Assembly: GCF_030287445.1 (NCBI RefSeq)
Contig: NZ_JASVWB010000004.1
Span: 1,240,001 to 1,304,000, forward strand
Reading direction: 5' to 3'
Source: Streptomyces sp. ALI-76-A
GTDB lineage: Bacteria; Actinomycetota; Actinomycetes; Streptomycetales; Streptomycetaceae
DNA length: 64,000 nt
Below the pieces are notes generated by a model. That model saw only the letters and a program-made list of their open reading frames with translations. It made no database searches and had not been told where the DNA came from. Position 1 is the stretch's first letter; every line of letters begins with the position of its first letter. The position numbers and the translations under genes are program-made. Shown in pieces: positions 34,240 through 42,692 of this stretch.

Positions 34240-34757
34240 TCGGAGCCGACCGCGGTGTAGTACGTGGTGATCGTCGTCCCGGCGTCGCTGCCGGTGGAGG
34301 CGGGCTGGGTGGTCTCAATGACCTGGCCCTGGCTGTCGTAGGCCGTGGTGCTGGTGAGTGTCAGCCTCCCGGATCCTCGGTGGAGCTGGTCGGCAGGCCC
34401 TTGGCCCAGTCGAATCCTGGCGCGACGGACCGCGCGTCGGCGGTCAGGTCCGGCCAGGACCGCGGCTGCGCGCCGATGGTCTCCAGCGTGACCTGGTCCT
34501 TGGCCGTCGCGGTGCCGTCGGTGGGACGCCGGTGTCGTACGTCTTGACCGTGTACTCCCGCGTCATGAGCTGGCTGCCCGCGGCGGCGAGGCTGGTGGAT
34601 CCACTGGTCAGATCGGCCGCGAGGGTGATCCAGTGCAGCGGCCCATAAGTCTCCAGCTCCTGTGTGCCGGTGCTGTTGAACACCGCGGTGGTGGACAGCA
34701 ACTGGGCGCGCTCTGCGGAGGTCAGCGCGTTGGCGAGGTCGGTGAGCCCGCTCGATG
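34240..34757 (-). pseudogene. RHS/YD-repeat protein fragment
   Basis: Read on the minus strand with at least two frame changes, it gives SAERAQLLSTTAVFNSTG, YGPLHWITLAADLTSGST, QLMTREYTVKTYDTGVP, TAKDQVTLETIGAQPRSW and then TSTTAYDSQGQVIETTQPAS. Tyr-Asp repeats with GQVIETTQP are typical of actinomycete RHS-repeat proteins. Only about 170 residues of what is normally a protein of well over 1500 residues remain, with neither start nor toxin end. Confidence 0.7.
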
Positions 34758-34912
34758 GTGGAGTCCACCGACACGGCCCAGTTGAGGTCCTCCTAGGCGT
34801 CGGCCTGGACCATCAGCGCGGTGAACACTCGCTCCCAGGGCCATCGACGGCCCACCTCCGCAGCCGGTGTAGACGCCTCCCCAGCTGCCGTATTTCTCGG
34901 GCAGATGGACCC
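34745..34912 (-). pseudogene. IS5-type transposase N-terminal fragment
   Basis: Minus-strand translation gives LPEKYGSWGGVYT, then in another frame WERVFTALMVQADA, a stop, and EDLNWAVSVDSTIERAH. This is the conserved N-terminal stretch of Streptomyces IS5/IS427-group transposases, including the first catalytic Asp in SVDST. One frameshift and one in-frame stop show it is dead. It is joined directly to the RHS remnant, as if insertion and deletion destroyed both. Confidence 0.75.
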
Positions 34913-35077
34913 CCGCCCGCTACACCGGCGGGCTGTGGCTGGGCAAGTCACTGAAAACGGTCACCTACCAGGAAGCCCGTAGGTTAGACAGCAGTGCGAT
35001 GCTCGGCAAGGCCTGTGGTCGCCTGTCCCGGCTGGAGTGCTTCGAGGGCAGGCTCGCTCGGGTGATGTGCCCGCGGC
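34912..35077 (+). pseudogene. C-terminal fragment of a histidinol dehydrogenase-family gene
   Basis: The plus strand reads PARYTGGLWLGKSLKTVTYQ followed by EARRLDSSAMLGKACGRLSR and LECFEG. This is the conserved C-terminal block of HisD-family enzymes, closest in feel to the sulfopropanediol/polyol dehydrogenase branch, where it begins NHVLPT-x-AARYTGGLWV. About 55 residues of some 430 remain. It abuts the IS5 fragment with no intervening sequence. Confidence 0.65.
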
Positions 35078-35149
35078 GACGTACGGCAGGGCTCCGCTGC
35101 GTTGGGCGCCGTGAGCCGTCGGGCACCGGACTCCGTCGTCGAACCGGGT

Positions 35150-35794
35150 TCAGCCCGACTGCATCACGGCGGACATCGACGGTGGAGACGCGTGAGAAGC
35201 GGTGAGAAGGGCGCCGTGGACGGCCGCGGACGCCACCCGGGTGACATAGCGAGCGGTGTCCCGAGGCCATGTGTCACGTTCCTGGTGGATCAGGAGACAG
35301 ACGGCGCCGTGCACGCCGGCACACAGCAGCCTGGCGGTTTCGGTGGTGCTCTCCACCGGTACCCCGGCATCGAGACAGGCTGTGACCTTGTCCCGGAAAT
35401 AGCGGAAACACGCATCCGCGTTCTGGCGACTGGCCTCGGTGGCCTCGCCATCCATCACGAGTCGGTACGGGGAGGGATGGCGAAGCCCGAACGCGACGTA
35501 GGCGACGCAGGTTTCGTAGAGCACCGTCACCGGATCCGGGACCCCCCGGGACACTTCTTCCAACTCGAGGAACAGTGAACTCCACACACGCAGGCACGTG
35601 GCGTGGACGAGTTCCGTCTTCGAGGCGAAGTGGAGGTAGACGGCCGGCGGGGTGACCCCCGCGCGTGTCGCCACCGCCCGAATCGTAAGAGCGTCGGCAC
35701 CGCCCTCTTCCAGCAGTTGATCGGCGATGTCGAGAAGCTGCTCGCGGAGCAGGCCGCCCTGGCCCTTGGCGGCGCGAACGCGGAAGCCGGTCAC
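35150..35794 (-). CDS. TetR-family transcriptional regulator
   Basis: 214 residues with a GTG start at 35794. The helix-turn-helix is AVATRAGVTPPAVYLHF, followed by FASKTELVHA. The C-terminal half (AFGLRHPSPYRLVMDGEA) resembles the TetR_C_33-type ligand domain. It lies 28 bases downstream of the thioesterase gene on the same strand, so the pair is an operon. A 35-base palindrome in front of the pair is its probable operator. Confidence 0.87.
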   Translation of the reverse strand: MTGFRVRAAKGQGGLLREQLLDIADQLLEEGGADALTIRAVATRAGVTPPAVYLHFASKTELVHATCLRVWSSLFLELEEVSRGVPDPVTVLYETCVAYVAFGLRHPSPYRLVMDGEATEASRQNADACFRYFRDKVTACLDAGVPVESTTETARLLCAGVHGAVCLLIHQERDTWPRDTARYVTRVASAAVHGALLTASHASPPSMSAVMQSG

Positions 35795-35822
35795 AGGAAG
35801 GGGCCTTCCGGAGGGAGCGGCA

Positions 35823-36227
35823 TCAGGATGGCTTCTGCTTGACGGCGGTGACCACCTGGGTTACCCGGGCGCACAGTTCGCCCTCGGCGTCGTGCACGTC
35901 GACCTCGATGACGGTGTTACGACCGACGCGCAGGGGGCGAGCTGTGGCAACGACGTCTGTGTGTGCAGGCCGAAGGAAGTGCGTGGTCGACTCCACAGTG
36001 GCCGGTGCGGCGCCGACCGGGCCGTTGAGGGCGGCGCACACGGCGGCGCTCACATCGGCGAGGCCCATCAACGCTCCTCCATGGAGGCCACCGCCCACCG
36101 TGGAGAGCGAGAGATCGTGTGCCAGCGTGGCTCGAACGCCGGCTGCCGTCATTTCGTCGAACACGACTCCGAGGGTCTTGGCGTACGGCGCGAGTGCGTA
36201 GACGTCGTTGGCTGCGAGTGCGGGCAC
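35823..36227 (-). CDS. PaaI-type hotdog-fold thioesterase
   Basis: 134 residues, a usual single-domain length, with a GTG start 8 bases after GGAG. The hotdog signature is GGGLHGGALMGLADVSAAVC, followed by ESTTHFLRPA and the strand GRNTVIEVDVHDAEGELCAR. Such enzymes hydrolyse acyl-CoA or aryl-CoA thioesters. The TetR gene follows in the same transcription unit, and a decayed acyl-CoA synthetase lies 1.3 kb away, hinting at a former acyl-CoA module. Confidence 0.85.
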   Translation of the reverse strand: MPALAANDVYALAPYAKTLGVVFDEMTAAGVRATLAHDLSLSTVGGGLHGGALMGLADVSAAVCAALNGPVGAAPATVESTTHFLRPAHTDVVATARPLRVGRNTVIEVDVHDAEGELCARVTQVVTAVKQKPS

Positions 36228-36241
36228 GGGCTGCTCCCATC

Positions 36242-36276
36242 TGAGTTACGTACGATAAGTTATCGACGTTAACTCA
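36242..36276. promoter_or_regulatory. 35-base palindromic operator of the thioesterase/TetR operon
   Basis: A perfect core CGATAAGTTATCG is flanked by outer arms TGAGTTA and TAACTCA with only small mismatches between. It lies 14-49 bases upstream of the thioesterase start. Length and symmetry suit two TetR dimers. It is strikingly AT-rich for this genome. Confidence 0.75.
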
Positions 36277-36281
36277 GGCCG

Positions 36282-37465
36282 TCAACCGGGGACGCCCGAC
36301 CACGTACGACGGCTACGGATAAGCCCCTTTGCGGGGAGCGGGGTCGCTTCGCCAGGTGTCGTGCCGCGGCCCAGTGAGCGGTCGGCCGTGCACAGGACCA
36401 GGAACACGGCGGCCACACCGAGGAGCGACCAGGCCATGGCATGCAGTCCGGGACTGGTGGCGCCGTCGCGGAAGAACACGGCGCTCGCCGCTGCCGCGGA
36501 CAGCGCGCCGATGTACATGAACGTGCGCAGCAGTCCCGCGAACGAGCCCATGCGGGCCGGGTCGGCCTGTGCGTACAGGGCATTCTGGTTGGCCAGTCCG
36601 ATCAGCCCGTGCGGGATGCCGACGACCGCGCTGAGCACGACAAGCAGCCAAATCGGGCTGTCGGCGTGCAGGAGCGACAATGCCGCGCAGCCGAGGCATT
36701 GGAAGAGCACGCCGACAACGAGTTTGCCCCGTACCCGGCTGCGGCGTCCCGTGAGCGCGGTGACACCAATGGCCGTCGCGGACAGCGGCAGCAGAAGCAG
36801 ACCTGCCTGTGACGCGATGAGCCCTCGGCCCTCTTGGAGCCACTGGCTGTAGCCGTGGAAGAAGGCGTACGACGTGGTGTAGGCGAGGCACTGACGGGTG
36901 AACGTGACAAGCAGCGGTACGTTGCCGCCGAGGACTCGAAGATCAATGAACGGCTGGGCCATGCCGAGTTCGCGACGCACGAACACCGAGCCCGCAGCCA
37001 GGCCGAGCACCGGCAGATACCAGTGTGCGACCGCCGGGTTCATCAGGAAGAACATGAACGCGGTCAGTGATCCGGCGAACCACAGCATGCCCGGCACATC
37101 GACGTGTACCGTCCTGCCCGGTGGCGTCGCGCGTGGCAGCCACAGTGCGCCCAGGACAAGGCACGAGCGACAGCGGCACGTTGATGCCGAAGATCAGGTG
37201 CCAGCCACCGGTGCCGATCAGCAGGCCACCGAGAGTCGGCCCGACGACCGCGATGACCTGATTGGAAATCGACAACGCGGCGAGGACGCCACTCGGGTTC
37301 TTCCGGCCGGTGCGCTCCGACTCGGAGCGCAGCAGCGACATGGACGCCGGGTATGCCGCCGAGATGCCGAATCGGAGAAGGACGCGGGAAGCGACCAGTA
37401 CCCACACGTGCGGAGCGAGGGCGCCGAGCAGTCCGGCCAGGCCGGCCAGCGCGGTGCCGGCTTGT
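36282..37465 (-). pseudogene. Truncated, frameshifted MFS drug-efflux-type transporter
   Basis: The 3' part (36282-37160) codes for about 290 residues with seven to eight membrane helices. The part before it (37160-37465) is in another frame: VWVLVASRVLLRFGISAAYP and GPTLGGLLIGTGGWHLIFGI, the DHA2/EmrB-type loop. The frames join at about 37155-37165 (PLSLV then LVLGALWLPRAT), consistent with a single-base indel. The first three or so helices are missing at 37465, where another gene fragment begins. Confidence 0.75.
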
Positions 37466-37750
37466 GAAGGGCGGCCTCGTTCGAGAGTTCGCCTGTGTCG
37501 CTGGTATGGATCCAGCCGTGGGGCTCCAGGACCGTGGCGGTCTTCTCGGGCAGCCCGTGGTAGCCCTGCATGACGCCGGGCCGCGCAGGAGGATCAGGCC
37601 GGCCGCGATGTTGTAGACCCGCTCGGCTGCCGGCATCCAGCTGGGTGATTTCCAGTCGGCCGGGACCTCGGCGGAGGACGGCGATACCGGGTAGCGGTAG
37701 GCATCGGCGTCCGGGGTGACCTTCACGCGCTCCAGGAAAGCCCGCGACGG
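37466..37750 (-). pseudogene. Long-chain acyl-CoA synthetase (FadD-like) remnant with large internal deletion
   Basis: The minus strand first gives an N-terminal block (AFLERVKVTPDADAYRYPV, ADWKSPSWMPAAERVYNIAA) and then, in another frame, a block from the second half of the enzyme (GVMQGYHGLPEKTATVLEP, HGWIHTSDTGELS). These flank some 350 residues in intact long-chain acyl-CoA synthetases, so the ATP-binding core has been deleted. The remnant is joined directly to the truncated MFS gene. Confidence 0.7.
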
Positions 37751-37899
37751 ACGGTGGACGATTCCCCATAGGTGTCTGTGTGTTGTGGTGCAGCGCTGCG
37801 GTGGTGTGGTCACGCCCGGAGCATGTGTTAACCGTGCGAGGCAGGCGTGGGAGCGCGGGGCTGGCGTGGGTCAGCCGGTCAGGTGACGTGCGCGGGTCA

Positions 37900-39315
37900 T
37901 CAAGGGCGATGGCCGCGCGGGAGCCGGATGGTGACGGTGGTTCCGGCTCCGAGGTCTGAGTGCACGTCCACCTGTCCGTGGTGGGCGTGGACGATGGCCT
38001 CCACGATGGCCAGGCCGAGACCGGAACCGCCGTAGGCGCGGCTGCGGCTGGCCTCGGCGCGCCAGAAACGCTCGAAGACGCGGGGCAGGTCTTCCGGTGC
38101 GATTCCAGGGCCGTTGTCGATGACACTCAGCTGCACGGTCTCACCGGTGAGGGCGACCTCGACGCGCACGGAGGTCTGAGCCGGCGTGTGCTGGACGGCG
38201 TTGCCTACGAGATTGCGCAGGACCTGTTGCAGACGGGCGGCATCGCCGACGACGGGTGCGGGCAGTGCGGGTGCCATGGTGATGTCGCGTTGGGGGTAGA
38301 TGATCTGGGCGTCCTCGATGACGCCGGCGGCCAGGACGGTGAGGTCCACGTCGTCCTGCTCGACGGGTCGGCCGGCGTCCAGGCGGGCGAGCAGCGCGAG
38401 ATCCTCCACGAGCAGGCGCATCCGGCCCACTTCGTCCTCGATGTGGTCGAGTGCGGTTTCCAGGCCTTGACCGGAAAGGCCGCCTTGGCGGTGCAGGTCG
38501 AGCCAGCCGGAGATGGTGGACAGGGGTGTGCGCAGTTCGTGAGAGGTGTCGGCGGCCAGCGAGCGAACGGTCGCCTCCGCGCGGGCCTGGGCGTCGAACG
38601 CCCGGTTGACCGCCTTGGCCAGCAAATCGGCTTCGCTGCCGTTGCGGTGCGCGGGCAGCCGTTCGGTCAGGGAGCCCGCGGCGATGGCGTCGGCGCTTCG
38701 GGCCATGCGGGCGAGCGGGCGCATGCCGAGACGCAGAACGATGACGGACAGGGCCAGCAGCACCAGCAACGCGCCGCCGATCAAGCTCAGTTGACGTCGG
38801 ATGAGCGCGTCGGTGGTGGCGTCGTCGACGGAGGTGTCGATGGTGAGGATGACCGTCGCCGGTGCCACGGTGCCTTCGGCAGGCCCGCGGTCGATGATCA
38901 GGCCGGGGCTGGGGATGCGTACGGCGCTGAGGTCGCCGCCATCCAGGGTGACCACCCTTCCCGTCGGTGCCGTCGCGCTGAGTGCCGCCACATCGTCGGC
39001 GGCCCGGGACGCGGAGCCGGTGCTCAGCAGGACGTTGTTGTCCTCGTCGACGGCCACCGTGCCCAGGGGCGAACCGAGGAGGGCACCGAGCTGGTCGGCA
39101 TTGGCGGTCTGCGGTCCCTGGCCCATGACCCGAGTCAACCGCTGGGCGTTCGCTTTGAGGGTGTCCTGGTTGCGCTTGTCCAGAAAGTTTTCCAGGAGGA
39201 GGGCGCTGATGACGGCGCTGGCGACCAGTCCGACGACCAGGAGAACGGCCAGCCCGGCGAGCAGGCGCAGGCGGACGCTGGAGAAGGCCCAGGGAAGACG
39301 GCCGCGGAGTCTCAC
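37900..39315 (-). CDS. Two-component sensor histidine kinase
   Basis: 471 residues from GTG 39315, which overlaps the response-regulator stop. Helix 1 (LLAGLAVLLVVGLVASAVIS) and helix 2 (LIGGALLVLLALSVIVL) bracket an extracellular sensor of about 130 residues. HAMP, the HisKA box (ADTSHELRTPLSTISGWL, phospho-His) and the ATPase boxes NLVGNAVQHT, DNGPGIAPEDL and GGSGLGLAIV follow. All catalytic elements are present. It probably senses an envelope or chemical stress that the MMPL transporter, encoded upstream on the same strand, relieves. Confidence 0.92.
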   Translation of the reverse strand: MRLRGRLPWAFSSVRLRLLAGLAVLLVVGLVASAVISALLLENFLDKRNQDTLKANAQRLTRVMGQGPQTANADQLGALLGSPLGTVAVDEDNNVLLSTGSASRAADDVAALSATAPTGRVVTLDGGDLSAVRIPSPGLIIDRGPAEGTVAPATVILTIDTSVDDATTDALIRRQLSLIGGALLVLLALSVIVLRLGMRPLARMARSADAIAAGSLTERLPAHRNGSEADLLAKAVNRAFDAQARAEATVRSLAADTSHELRTPLSTISGWLDLHRQGGLSGQGLETALDHIEDEVGRMRLLVEDLALLARLDAGRPVEQDDVDLTVLAAGVIEDAQIIYPQRDITMAPALPAPVVGDAARLQQVLRNLVGNAVQHTPAQTSVRVEVALTGETVQLSVIDNGPGIAPEDLPRVFERFWRAEASRSRAYGGSGLGLAIVEAIVHAHHGQVDVHSDLGAGTTVTIRLPRGHRP

Positions 39316-40031
39316 GTGTCGTCCTGCTCTCGAAGTGTGTAGCCGACGCCGCGGACGGTGTGCAGCAGCGGCGTGCGGCCATGGTCGATCTTGCGTCGGA
39401 GGTTGGAGATGAAACGCTCCACGACCACGGAGTCCCCGCCGAAGTCGTACTGCCACACGGCCTCGAGGATCTGGGCGCGGGAAAGAACCTGCCCCTGGTG
39501 ACTCAGCAGGTAGTGCAGCAGACGGTACTCGGTGGGGGAGAGTTCGACGATCCGGCCGCCTCGGCGGACTTCGTGCCGGAGGTCGTCGAGCGTGAGGTTG
39601 CCACAGCACAGGCGTGTTTCCTCGGCGGCGGGGGTTCCACCGCGGGCGCGGCGCAGCAGGGCCTGCAGGCGGGCGCCGACTTCGACGACGCTGAAGGGTT
39701 TGGTGACGTAGTCGTCGCCGCCCAGGCGCAGTCCTCGTACCCGGTCTTCGACGGCGTCGCGCGCGGTGAGGAAGAGGACGGGGACGTCGATGGAGCGGGC
39801 GCGCAGGAGTTGGAGGATCTCGAAGCCGTCGGCGCCGGGGAGCATCACGTCGAGAACGATGACGTCCGGGGGGCGGCGGGCGACCTGGTCGAGGGCCTCG
39901 CTCAGGTCGCCCGCCGTCTCGACTTCGAATCCGGCGAACTGCAGTGCCGAGATCAGCAGGCGCCTGATGCCGGGATCATCGTCGATGACGAGGACGCGGT
40001 CGGTGTTCCCCGGCGGGTTGACGGCGCTCAT
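39312..40031 (-). CDS. OmpR-family response regulator
   Basis: 239 residues from ATG 40031, chosen because GGAG lies six bases upstream. The receiver domain has the acidic pocket VLVIDDDPGIRR, the phospho-Asp in VIVLDVMLPGADG, and the switch Lys in DDYVTKPF. The winged helix contains LSPTEYRLLHYLL and VVVERFISNLRRKI. Translationally coupled to the kinase gene; 103 bases downstream of the MMPL gene, so all three are probably one operon. Confidence 0.93.
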   Translation of the reverse strand: MSAVNPPGNTDRVLVIDDDPGIRRLLISALQFAGFEVETAGDLSEALDQVARRPPDVIVLDVMLPGADGFEILQLLRARSIDVPVLFLTARDAVEDRVRGLRLGGDDYVTKPFSVVEVGARLQALLRRARGGTPAAEETRLCCGNLTLDDLRHEVRRGGRIVELSPTEYRLLHYLLSHQGQVLSRAQILEAVWQYDFGGDSVVVERFISNLRRKIDHGRTPLLHTVRGVGYTLREQDDT

Positions 40032-40134
40032 GTGTGCTCCTGGTGGCGGCAGCGGTTGACCGACGTCCGCCGTCTCTGCCGGTGCGGCGGACTTGGGGCG
40101 TATCCCGGTAGCGGCTGTGCTGATCATGGTTTCG

Positions 40135-42387
40135 TCACAGGGTTGCTGGGGTGGATTCCTTGACTGGGTCGTGCGGGGCCGCCGGTTCGGGGGTGTGGAA
40201 GTTCTCGCCCTCGACGTCGAGATGGGGCAGCACGCGGTCAAGGCGTCGCGGCAGCCGCCAGGCCCGGTCCCCGAGGAGTGCCAGGGTCGCCGGCACGAGG
40301 GTCATCCGCACCAGGAAGGCGTCGACCATGACGCCGAAAGCCAGGGCGAAGGCGATCGGCATGATGTCGGCGTCGTGGGAGAACAGGAAACTGACGAACA
40401 CCGAGATCATGATGAGCGCCGCAGAAGTTACCACACGGGCGGCGTTGCGGGCTCCGTTGAGGATGGCCGTGCGGGCGTCGCGGTGGCGGTTGTAGTCCTC
40501 CCGCATGGCGGAGACGAGGAACACCTCGTAGTCCATGGCCAGCCCGAAGAGCACGGACATCACGATGATGGGCACGAAGCTGGCCACCGGACCCTCGCTG
40601 GGCACGCCCAGCGGGCCGGCCAGCCAGCCCCACTGGAAGACCGCGACGGTGGCTCCGAAGGCGGCGCCCACGGACAGCAGGAACCCGATGGTCGCCTTGA
40701 CCGGGATGGCGATCGACCGGAACGCGATCATCAGCAGGAGCAGGGAGAGGCCGACGACGACGATCACGAAAGGCACGAGTGCGCCGCTGAGCTTGTCGGA
40801 GACGTCGATGCTGACCGCGGTCATACCGGTGACGGCGACATGGCTGCCGCTGGACTGTGCCAACGGCTGCATCTGGGTGCGCAGCCGGGAGACGAGGTTG
40901 CTGGTCTCCTCGGACCGCGGTCCGGTGTCGGGGATGATCCGGATGCGTGCGGCCGTCCTGTCCTTGGCCATGTCGACATCGCTGACGTCCGCGATGCCCC
41001 GGACCCCTCGCAGTTCGTCCTCGACGGCGGTGGCCGTGAAGGTGACGGCGGCCGGGTCGTCGTTCTCGACGAGTACGACGAGGGGGCCGTTGGCGCCGGG
41101 ACCGAAGGCGTCACTGATCACGTCGTAGGCCTGGCGGCTGGAGTTGCTTGTGGCACTGGAACCCTCGTCGGTGAGTGCCAGCTTCAGCTCCATGCCGGGA
41201 ACGGCCAGGGCGATCAGGACGACGGTGCCCAGGATCAGGTTGCGTACGGGGTGGCGCAGGACGCCCTGGGTCCAGCGCACGCCCATCGTGGCCGCCCGGC
41301 CGCTGTGCGACGCCGACCACATGGAGCGCTTACGGCCGATGGGCAGGAACCTGCGGCGCCGGGCCGCGGACCGGGGTGCTTTGGGCGTGAGCCGGTGGCT
41401 GGCCATCCCCATCAGCGCGGGCAGCAGGGTCAGTGCGGTGATGACGGCGACCGTGACCGATCCGGCCGAGGCCAGCCCCATGGAGGTGAGCATCGGCACA
41501 CCGGCCACCGACAGGCCGGCGAGCGCGATGAGGACGGTGGCGCCGGCGAATACAACGGCACTGCCCGCGGTGGCGGTGGCCCTGGCGATGGACTCCCTGA
41601 CCGGCATACCGGTACCCAGCTGGGCGCGATGACGGGAGAGGATGAACAGGGCGTAGTCGATGCCGACGGCGAGTCCGAGCATGATCGCCAGGGTGGGCGC
41701 GTTGTCGGAGACGTCGAACACGGTCGCCAACCCCATCATCGCGGCCACCGTACCGATGATGCCGAGCACCGCGGTGATCAGCGGCAGACCGGCGGCGAGC
41801 AGCGACCCGAAGGTGATCACGAGGATGACCAGGGCCACGCCCAGTCCGATCAGTTCGCTGGGCCCCACGGGCGGATGCGAGGTTTCGTAAGGCTCACCGC
41901 CGTAGATGGTCCGCAGGCCCGCCCGCTCGGCCGCGTTCCCGGCGGCCTTCACCGCGTCCAGCGTGCCGGTCGGCACGTCGTCGGCCTCCTTCGTGGTGAA
42001 GGTGACCTCCGCCACCGCGGTGCGCCCGTCCTCGGAGACGGCGTCACGCTCGGACGGGGCACTGACCTCGCCGACACCGGAGACCCGGCCCGTGGCCTCC
42101 AGCGTGGTCTCCAGGGACTTACGCAGATCCGGTTCGGTCACCTTGCGGCCGGGCGGAGCCTGGAACACGATCTGCGCCGACTGGACGTCCGGCTCGGGGA
42201 AGTGCCGTTCCATCTTCGTCAGGGCCGTCTGGGCCGGCGATCCAGGGATGGAGCTGCTGTCGGCGAAGGAGCCGGCGAAGAAAACCCCCAGACCGACCAC
42301 CGCAACGAGGGCCAGGAGCCACCCGATCAACATCGTTCGCCACCGCCGGGCACCCAATGCCCCCAGCCGGTACAAGAGCGTAGCCAT
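40135..42387 (-). CDS. MMPL/RND-superfamily transporter
   Basis: 750 residues. ATG 42387 follows GAGGGA and starts just before the first helix; longer in-frame starts add a non-conserved tail. The fold is the duplicated RND layout: a helix, a large extracellular loop (about 50-180), five helices, a cytoplasmic linker (FLPIGRKRS region), then a second copy. Proton-relay-type motifs are LGLAVGIDYALFILSRHR and VLFGLAMDYEVFLVSAMR. Actinomycete members export lipids, siderophores or antimicrobials. The two-component system downstream suggests inducible resistance. Confidence 0.92.
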   Translation of the reverse strand: MATLLYRLGALGARRWRTMLIGWLLALVAVVGLGVFFAGSFADSSSIPGSPAQTALTKMERHFPEPDVQSAQIVFQAPPGRKVTEPDLRKSLETTLEATGRVSGVGEVSAPSERDAVSEDGRTAVAEVTFTTKEADDVPTGTLDAVKAAGNAAERAGLRTIYGGEPYETSHPPVGPSELIGLGVALVILVITFGSLLAAGLPLITAVLGIIGTVAAMMGLATVFDVSDNAPTLAIMLGLAVGIDYALFILSRHRAQLGTGMPVRESIARATATAGSAVVFAGATVLIALAGLSVAGVPMLTSMGLASAGSVTVAVITALTLLPALMGMASHRLTPKAPRSAARRRRFLPIGRKRSMWSASHSGRAATMGVRWTQGVLRHPVRNLILGTVVLIALAVPGMELKLALTDEGSSATSNSSRQAYDVISDAFGPGANGPLVVLVENDDPAAVTFTATAVEDELRGVRGIADVSDVDMAKDRTAARIRIIPDTGPRSEETSNLVSRLRTQMQPLAQSSGSHVAVTGMTAVSIDVSDKLSGALVPFVIVVVGLSLLLLMIAFRSIAIPVKATIGFLLSVGAAFGATVAVFQWGWLAGPLGVPSEGPVASFVPIIVMSVLFGLAMDYEVFLVSAMREDYNRHRDARTAILNGARNAARVVTSAALIMISVFVSFLFSHDADIMPIAFALAFGVMVDAFLVRMTLVPATLALLGDRAWRLPRRLDRVLPHLDVEGENFHTPEPAAPHDPVKESTPATL

Positions 42388-42450
42388 CAAAGATTCCCTC
42401 ACTGTTCGGAAGACGACTCGCCACATCCTTTTCAAGGGACTTGACGACCG

Positions 42451-42469
42451 CCTCACAGAGAACCTGAGG
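42451..42469. promoter_or_regulatory. Inverted repeat upstream of the MMPL operon
   Basis: CCTCA and TGAGG flank nine bases, 64 bases before the transporter start. On the minus strand it reads CCTCAGGTTCTCTGTGAGG, reminiscent of the repeats bound by OmpR-type regulators in Streptomyces. Weak evidence. Confidence 0.35.
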
Positions 42470-42525
42470 GTTTCTTGACGGTTCGACTCCAGCACCGTCA
42501 GGCATGCCGGTCAGCAGGCATGGGC

Positions 42526-42692
42526 TAGTGCCGTGGCAGGCAACGTTCGCCCCGTCGCGACGCCCGGCACGCCCTCTCGCCGCACCGGCCGAAAGCCCAA
42601 GTACATCCAGTACGAGGGCTTCCGGCCGGCACGCCGAGAGCACGCACCGGACGCCGCTCCTTGACGGGCAAACGTTGCCTGCCGCGGCACTA
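42526..42692. mobile_element. 167-bp MITE-like foldback element
   Basis: Terminal inverted repeats of 27 bases (42526-42552 and 42666-42692) match at 25 positions; the outer ends are TAGTGCCG and CGGCACTA. Inside, arms 42587-42604 and 42610-42627 pair around a 5-base loop with three mismatches, and the intermediate sequence also partly pairs, so the whole element folds back on itself. There is no transposase gene. TA at both outer ends would fit insertion at a TA target. Its last bases overlap the 3' end of the LysR gene. Confidence 0.85.

Noticed and set aside
34240..37750. A functional RHS toxin or transport module in this segment
   Set aside because: All RHS, MFS and synthetase reading frames are truncated or frameshifted; only the TetR and thioesterase genes are intact.
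40093..42444. A 783-residue plus-strand open frame opposite the MMPL gene
   Set aside because: Gly/Asp/His/Arg-rich antisense translation with no family motif; the minus strand encodes an evident RND transporter.
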